The notes under the pieces: model-generated
What the model saw: only the letters and a program-made list of their open reading frames with translations
What the model was told of the DNA's origin: nothing
The model's database searches: none
Position numbers and translations under genes: made by a program
In this document: in pieces, positions 60,481 through 64,000 of the stretch
How the letters are laid out: each line of letters begins with the position of its first letter
Numbering within the stretch: the stretch's first letter is position 1
NCBI GenBank assembly: GCA_041389725.1
Contig: JAWKRG010000003.1
Coordinates: 620,001-684,000, forward strand
Source of the DNA: Polyangiaceae bacterium
GTDB lineage: Bacteria > Myxococcota_A > Polyangia > Polyangiales > Polyangiaceae
Reading direction: 5' to 3'
DNA: 64,000 nucleotides

Positions 60481-63400
60481 TCACGGCGCGTCACGCCAAG
60501 CGCGACTGGAGACGCGTCTCGGTTCCTCGGGACTAGCGAGCGGCGCACCCGCATCCGCGATTCGAGTCAGCGCGAGCAAAGTACGCTCCAGACTGGCAGC
60601 AGCGTGGCTCAGGGGGATCGCGTTCTCCTCCCCTCTCAGCGCAGACGCGAAGGCGTCGAGCAACCACGCTCGATCGCTGCCGCGAACGCGCTGCGTGTGA
60701 CCGTCCCGGCACAGTTCCAGCCCTGCTCCTGCGCGGCGTACGCGAGTGCTTCCCCGTCGTAGCTCGAGGCAATCCTGTCGCGCTCCGTAGTCGAGCCATA
60801 GATCCGCTTCGATCTCGTCACCCGTGCAGCGTAGCCGAATGCGCTCCGGCCGCTCCACGCCTCGCAGATGCAGACACGAGATGTCCAGAGGTCCGTCACC
60901 GAAGATGCGTGTCACCAACTCGAAGACGTGATGCAGGTGCTCGAAAAGGCCACTTCGCTGCCAGCTGGTAGGCGCGTCGAGGGATGTGGCGCGCAGGCTC
61001 CAGCGCATGTCCAGCTCCGCTGCGCGTTCTCGACCCAGCTCTGCCATTCCAGGCAATGCGGCGAGCTGATGCGCCGCCATGAACGGCCCTCGAGCAGAAG
61101 CAGCGAGGACCACCAACGCGCGAGCCTCGCGCGCGGACGTGGATAGCGGCTTCTCGACCAGCGCAGGAACTCCGCGAGCAATGCACTCGCGCAGGAGCTC
61201 CGCGTGGGTGTGTGTCGAGCTGGCGATGATCACGCCGTCCGGGCGTCGTTCCTCGAGCAGAGTCGCCGCATCCACGTAGGTCGCGACGTGCCCGAACTCC
61301 GAACCAGCCGGTCCGCGGGGCGCAGCTACGGCATCGAGCACCAGAGTCGACGATTCTGCCAAGGCCGAAGCCAGCTCTCGCGCACGGCGCCCCGCCCCCA
61401 GCATCCCGATGCGAAAGGGTCTGCGCTCGGCCTGCCACAGCGGCAAGTGACGCGGGGCCTCTGCACGCGCCTCTTCGAGGGGCGGCAGCGCCTCCAACTC
61501 TGGGCCGATGCCGACGAGCGCCCGCGGAACTTCCTGCGAAGACATCGGGACTCCCCAACGCAAAGAGTGTAGCTCGCGCAGGATCCCTGCGCGGGCCTCG
61601 GCATCGAGGGGTGGACCTGGCACGGGTGCCAGCTCTGCCAAACCGTGGCTGTCGGCATAAGGCTTCCAGACTCCAGTACAGATCTCGCCGTAGCGGCACT
61701 CGTCGCAACGCGGCCCCCGCACCTTGTGGACGCCGTCTTCGGCCCCCGCCACGGCGGAAACCCAAAAGATGTCGGACCAGGCGGCCGCTGCTCCGAGCTG
61801 GCACGGCGGAATTCCCTGTCGGGAACCAAGGATCACTGGCTGGCCGAGCCGAACGGCGCGTTGGACCGCGCGCTGAAGGAAAGGTGACAGTTCCTGGTAG
61901 CTCGGCATCAGGGTTGGTTGTGCGCGTGCGCGATACTCGGGCGTCACGTAGGCGAAGGACGTCAGCACTTCGGCGCCGAAGCGCGCGTGCACGAACTCGA
62001 CGAACTCCGCCAGTCGCCGATAGTTGCGGCTCGTGATCACGTGATTGAGTGTGGTGCGCACGCCGTGGCGGTGCAGGAGCTCGACGGCGCGGCAGGTTCG
62101 CTCGAAGTCCCCAGCTTTGCGCGTGAGTGGGGCCGAGGTACGCTCGTCCGTCGCGTGCAGCGACACGAACGCTAGATTCAATCCCGCGTCCACCAGCTCT
62201 CGCACCTTGGCCTCGCGGTCCAAGTTCACGCCGTTGGTCACGATCTCCACCTTGGCGATGCCGAGGCGACGCGCTGCCCGGACGTAGTCCGGCAAGTCCT
62301 TCACCAGCGTTGGCTCTCCACCACTGAAGGACACGTGCTCGATTCCCCGCTGGGCCGCCCGCACCAACCGTCGGTAGATCTGCCTTGGGTCTTCGTAGGC
62401 ATTCCTGCTGCTTTGGTTTGCACTGCAGAAAACGCAGTCCTGATTGCAGTGCACCGTGGGGCGAAGAACCAGGAGTTCGGGCCGGGCTCGGACTCGTGGC
62501 TCGTGCGCGCGCAATCGTGCGCGCAATTCCGCATGGTCGCCGACGCCGTAGGCGCAGAGTCCTACCGAACCGTGAAGCTCGCGGTACGCGAGATCCGCCC
62601 CGCCGCAACGCTCGAGGACGGCACACTCGTCACATGGCGGCGCCGGCGTGGCCGCGGGAACACGCGGCGCAAACAGGGCATGCAGCTCGCGTCGAGAGCT
62701 GACCGAGCACAAGGGAATGCCCGCTGTCGGCACGATGCTGACCGGGATCTGGGCCTGCTGCAGCTGACGCAGCACCTCGGGTAGGTGTCGGGCGATCTCG
62801 TCGGCACGAGGAAGCAGGGCGCGCGCTGCCCGGCGCTGTGCCACGAACAGATGCACGACATGAACGCGCCGGACGGCTCGCCGCGCGAGCTCGACTGCAC
62901 TACCGACATGGCTCAAGGTGGGACGGAGCAGCGGGATCTCCAGCTCCACGTCCAACCCTACTGCCTCCAAAGCACGCATGCCTGCCAGAGTTCGGACCAG
63001 GCTGCCGCGACGGCCCGTGATGCGGTCGTGAATTCGTGCCTGGTGCGAGAAGAGCGGCACCAAGACTGCGGTGGCTCCTTGCCGCGCGAGCCAGCGCGCC
63101 TGCTCCGGCTCTGCGTAGTCGATGGCTGGAGTGCGAACGACACACTCCGCAACACCACTCCGCTTCGCGCGTTCCAGGGCCTGTACCAACGGATCGGCGG
63201 GGCGTGTGTCGCCTCGGAGCACGAGTCGCGCAGGGCGCTCAGCCAGTGCGGCATCGAGACTTGCGCGCCCGCTCGCCTCGTCGCAGTCGCAGGGAGCGCA
63301 CGCCAGACGGCAAGCCCCGGCAAGGTGCGCCTCTGCGGTTCGAAGCCCACGCGTCCCCTGCGCACGCGACGACCCGCGGTAGCGCCGCAGCACTGCGTCG

Positions 63401-64000
63401 GCGTCGACGACGGCAAGATCGACGGCGGCATCGAGTTCGTCCAGCAACGCCGCAAACAGCTTCAGTTCGTCTGCATCCCCGATTCGAGCATGCGCTTCGT
63501 TGGCGAGACGCGAAAATGCGGCAGCGTAGGGATCGCGGAACCGATAGGGAACTCCCGGCACGTAGCCGTAGCGACGAGAAGCGTCTTCCTCGGGGTCAGC
63601 ATAGGAATCGGCCACCAAGCCGTCGTGCTTCGCCAGGTAGTAGAGGGCCGTGTCTGGGTAGAGGCGCACGCGGGAGAGCAGCACCTTGCCGCGAAAGTCG
63701 TGCAGCCGGGTGCGTTCGATCCCTTCCAGATTCTCGAGCAGATCCTCGCGGGTGGTCCACGGCGTGAGCAACACGAACCCAAAGGCCGCGTGGCTCAGGT
63801 CCAGCTCCGCGGGGAACCGGTCGCTCAGGCGTCGAAGCCAGGCTAGAAACTCGACGCCCGTGCTCGCGTCCGCCCCCTTGTTCATGCGGAGCAATTCGCG
63901 GTGCGAGAAGTTCTCGATGCCCACCAAGTAGGGGGCCAGGCGAAACCCCGTGCCACGAATGCGGCGCAGGATGCGCTCCACGCGGGCCTGAGCACGCAGG
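60481..64000 (-). CDS. Giant multi-radical-SAM / Gfo-Idh-MocA oxidoreductase fusion (N-terminus off the right edge)
   Basis: The frame is open to base 64000 and the true start is probably outside. Numbered from the in-window GTG at 63981 (1166 residues): 1-170 look like the end of a radical-SAM module of the B12/Elp3-variant type (YLVGIENFSHRELLRMNKGAD). A second radical-SAM core follows, CRLACAPC at C224/C228/C231, with HDRITGRRGSLVRTLAGMRALEAVGL later and a SPASM-like CDEC...C (C450-C459). A third core has CNQDCVFC at C512/C516/C519, SGGEP (553-557) and a SPASM-like CDEC...C (C759, C762, C768). From ~855 to the end is a Gfo/Idh/MocA NAD(P)-type oxidoreductase (IGMLGAGRRAREL, then VEKPLS). 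This is a single polypeptide with at least two intact 4Fe4S/SAM sites plus a dehydrogenase. Substrate unknown; a multi-step modification of a sugar or peptide is inferred. Confidence 0.87.
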   Translation of the reverse strand, partial: LRAQARVERILRRIRGTGFRLAPYLVGIENFSHRELLRMNKGADASTGVEFLAWLRRLSDRFPAELDLSHAAFGFVLLTPWTTREDLLENLEGIERTRLHDFRGKVLLSRVRLYPDTALYYLAKHDGLVADSYADPEEDASRRYGYVPGVPYRFRDPYAAAFSRLANEAHARIGDADELKLFAALLDELDAAVDLAVVDADAVLRRYRGSSRAQGTRGLRTAEAHLAGACRLACAPCDCDEASGRASLDAALAERPARLVLRGDTRPADPLVQALERAKRSGVAECVVRTPAIDYAEPEQARWLARQGATAVLVPLFSHQARIHDRITGRRGSLVRTLAGMRALEAVGLDVELEIPLLRPTLSHVGSAVELARRAVRRVHVVHLFVAQRRAARALLPRADEIARHLPEVLRQLQQAQIPVSIVPTAGIPLCSVSSRRELHALFAPRVPAATPAPPCDECAVLERCGGADLAYRELHGSVGLCAYGVGDHAELRARLRAHEPRVRARPELLVLRPTVHCNQDCVFCSANQSSRNAYEDPRQIYRRLVRAAQRGIEHVSFSGGEPTLVKDLPDYVRAARRLGIAKVEIVTNGVNLDREAKVRELVDAGLNLAFVSLHATDERTSAPLTRKAGDFERTCRAVELLHRHGVRTTLNHVITSRNYRRLAEFVEFVHARFGAEVLTSFAYVTPEYRARAQPTLMPSYQELSPFLQRAVQRAVRLGQPVILGSRQGIPPCQLGAAAAWSDIFWVSAVAGAEDGVHKVRGPRCDECRYGEICTGVWKPYADSHGLAELAPVPGPPLDAEARAGILRELHSLRWGVPMSSQEVPRALVGIGPELEALPPLEEARAEAPRHLPLWQAERRPFRIGMLGAGRRARELASALAESSTLVLDAVAAPRGPAGSEFGHVATYVDAATLLEERRPDGVIIASSTHTHAELLRECIARGVPALVEKPLSTSAREARALVVLAASARGPFMAAHQLAALPGMAELGRERAAELDMRWSLRATSLDAPTSWQRSGLFEHLHHVFELVTRIFGDGPLDISCLHLRGVERPERIRLRCTGDEIEADLWLDYGARQDCLELRRGSTRVRRAGAGLELCRDGHTQRVRGSDRAWLLDAFASALRGEENAIPLSHAAASLERTLLALTRIADAGAPLASPEEPRRVSSRAWRDAP

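Overview
This 64 kb window is chromosomal DNA of very high GC content, almost certainly from a myxobacterium (Myxococcota, probably the Polyangia/Sorangiineae side). The signs are a FrzS-like pseudo-receiver/coiled-coil motility protein, Hanks-type Ser/Thr kinases, many Ser/Gly-rich lipoproteins, a protein ending in a MYXO-CTERM-type tail (Cys motif, hydrophobic stretch, Arg cluster), a DUF1592/DUF1552 pair and an arginyl/leucyl-protein transferase. I see no rRNA, recognisable tRNA, insertion sequence, prophage or CRISPR array. Long open frames on the strand opposite real genes are a GC artefact.

Layout. 0-6.4 kb (minus): two HZS-alpha-like beta-propeller/cytochrome c lipoproteins flanking a HEAT-repeat protein. 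6.6-13.7 kb (plus): hisIE, a frzS-like gene, an APC permease, a small unknown and an OPA-type MFS transporter. 13.8-17.2 kb (minus): bpt and a tightly overlapped nucleoside-salvage operon (purine nucleoside phosphorylase, cytidine deaminase, amidohydrolase). 17.3-19.5 kb (plus): a small basic protein and an ECF sigma/FecR-type pair. 19.5-21.9 kb (minus): small lipoprotein, unknown, SUMF1-like protein and infA. 22.0-23.9 kb (plus): a HAD protein coupled to a GH113-like hydrolase. 24-32 kb (minus): VWA lipoprotein, PilZ-like protein, lytic transglycosylase, porin-like protein, priA, kinase. 32-35 kb: DUF3634 protein, an eight-repeat Cys/Asp-rich lipoprotein, lysC. 35.4-48.2 kb (plus): DUF1592 and DUF1552 proteins, an NAGPA/SLH exoprotein, a second kinase, an isolated FliO-like/SctR pair, an RRM RNA-binding protein with structured leader and strong terminator, a beta-barrel protein and two lipoproteins.

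48.2-50.8 kb (plus): methyltransferase, RNA ligase and HD-polynucleotide kinase, a compact end-healing/sealing RNA repair cassette followed by 426 bp without a gene. 51.3-56.2 kb (plus): a GldA-GldF-GldG-DUF4340 ABC export/motility operon whose ATPase carries a very long poly-aspartate tail. 56.3-60.5 kb (plus): pheT without pheS, then small envelope proteins. 60.5 kb to the right edge (minus): a giant fusion with two complete radical-SAM cores, the end of a third radical-SAM-like module and a C-terminal Gfo/Idh/MocA oxidoreductase.

The most novel-looking elements are the multi-radical-SAM/oxidoreductase fusion, the RNA-repair cassette with its adjacent unexplained non-coding DNA, the solitary FliO/SctR pair, and the propeller cytochrome with non-canonical haem motifs. 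All functional statements come from reading the sequence; no database search was run.
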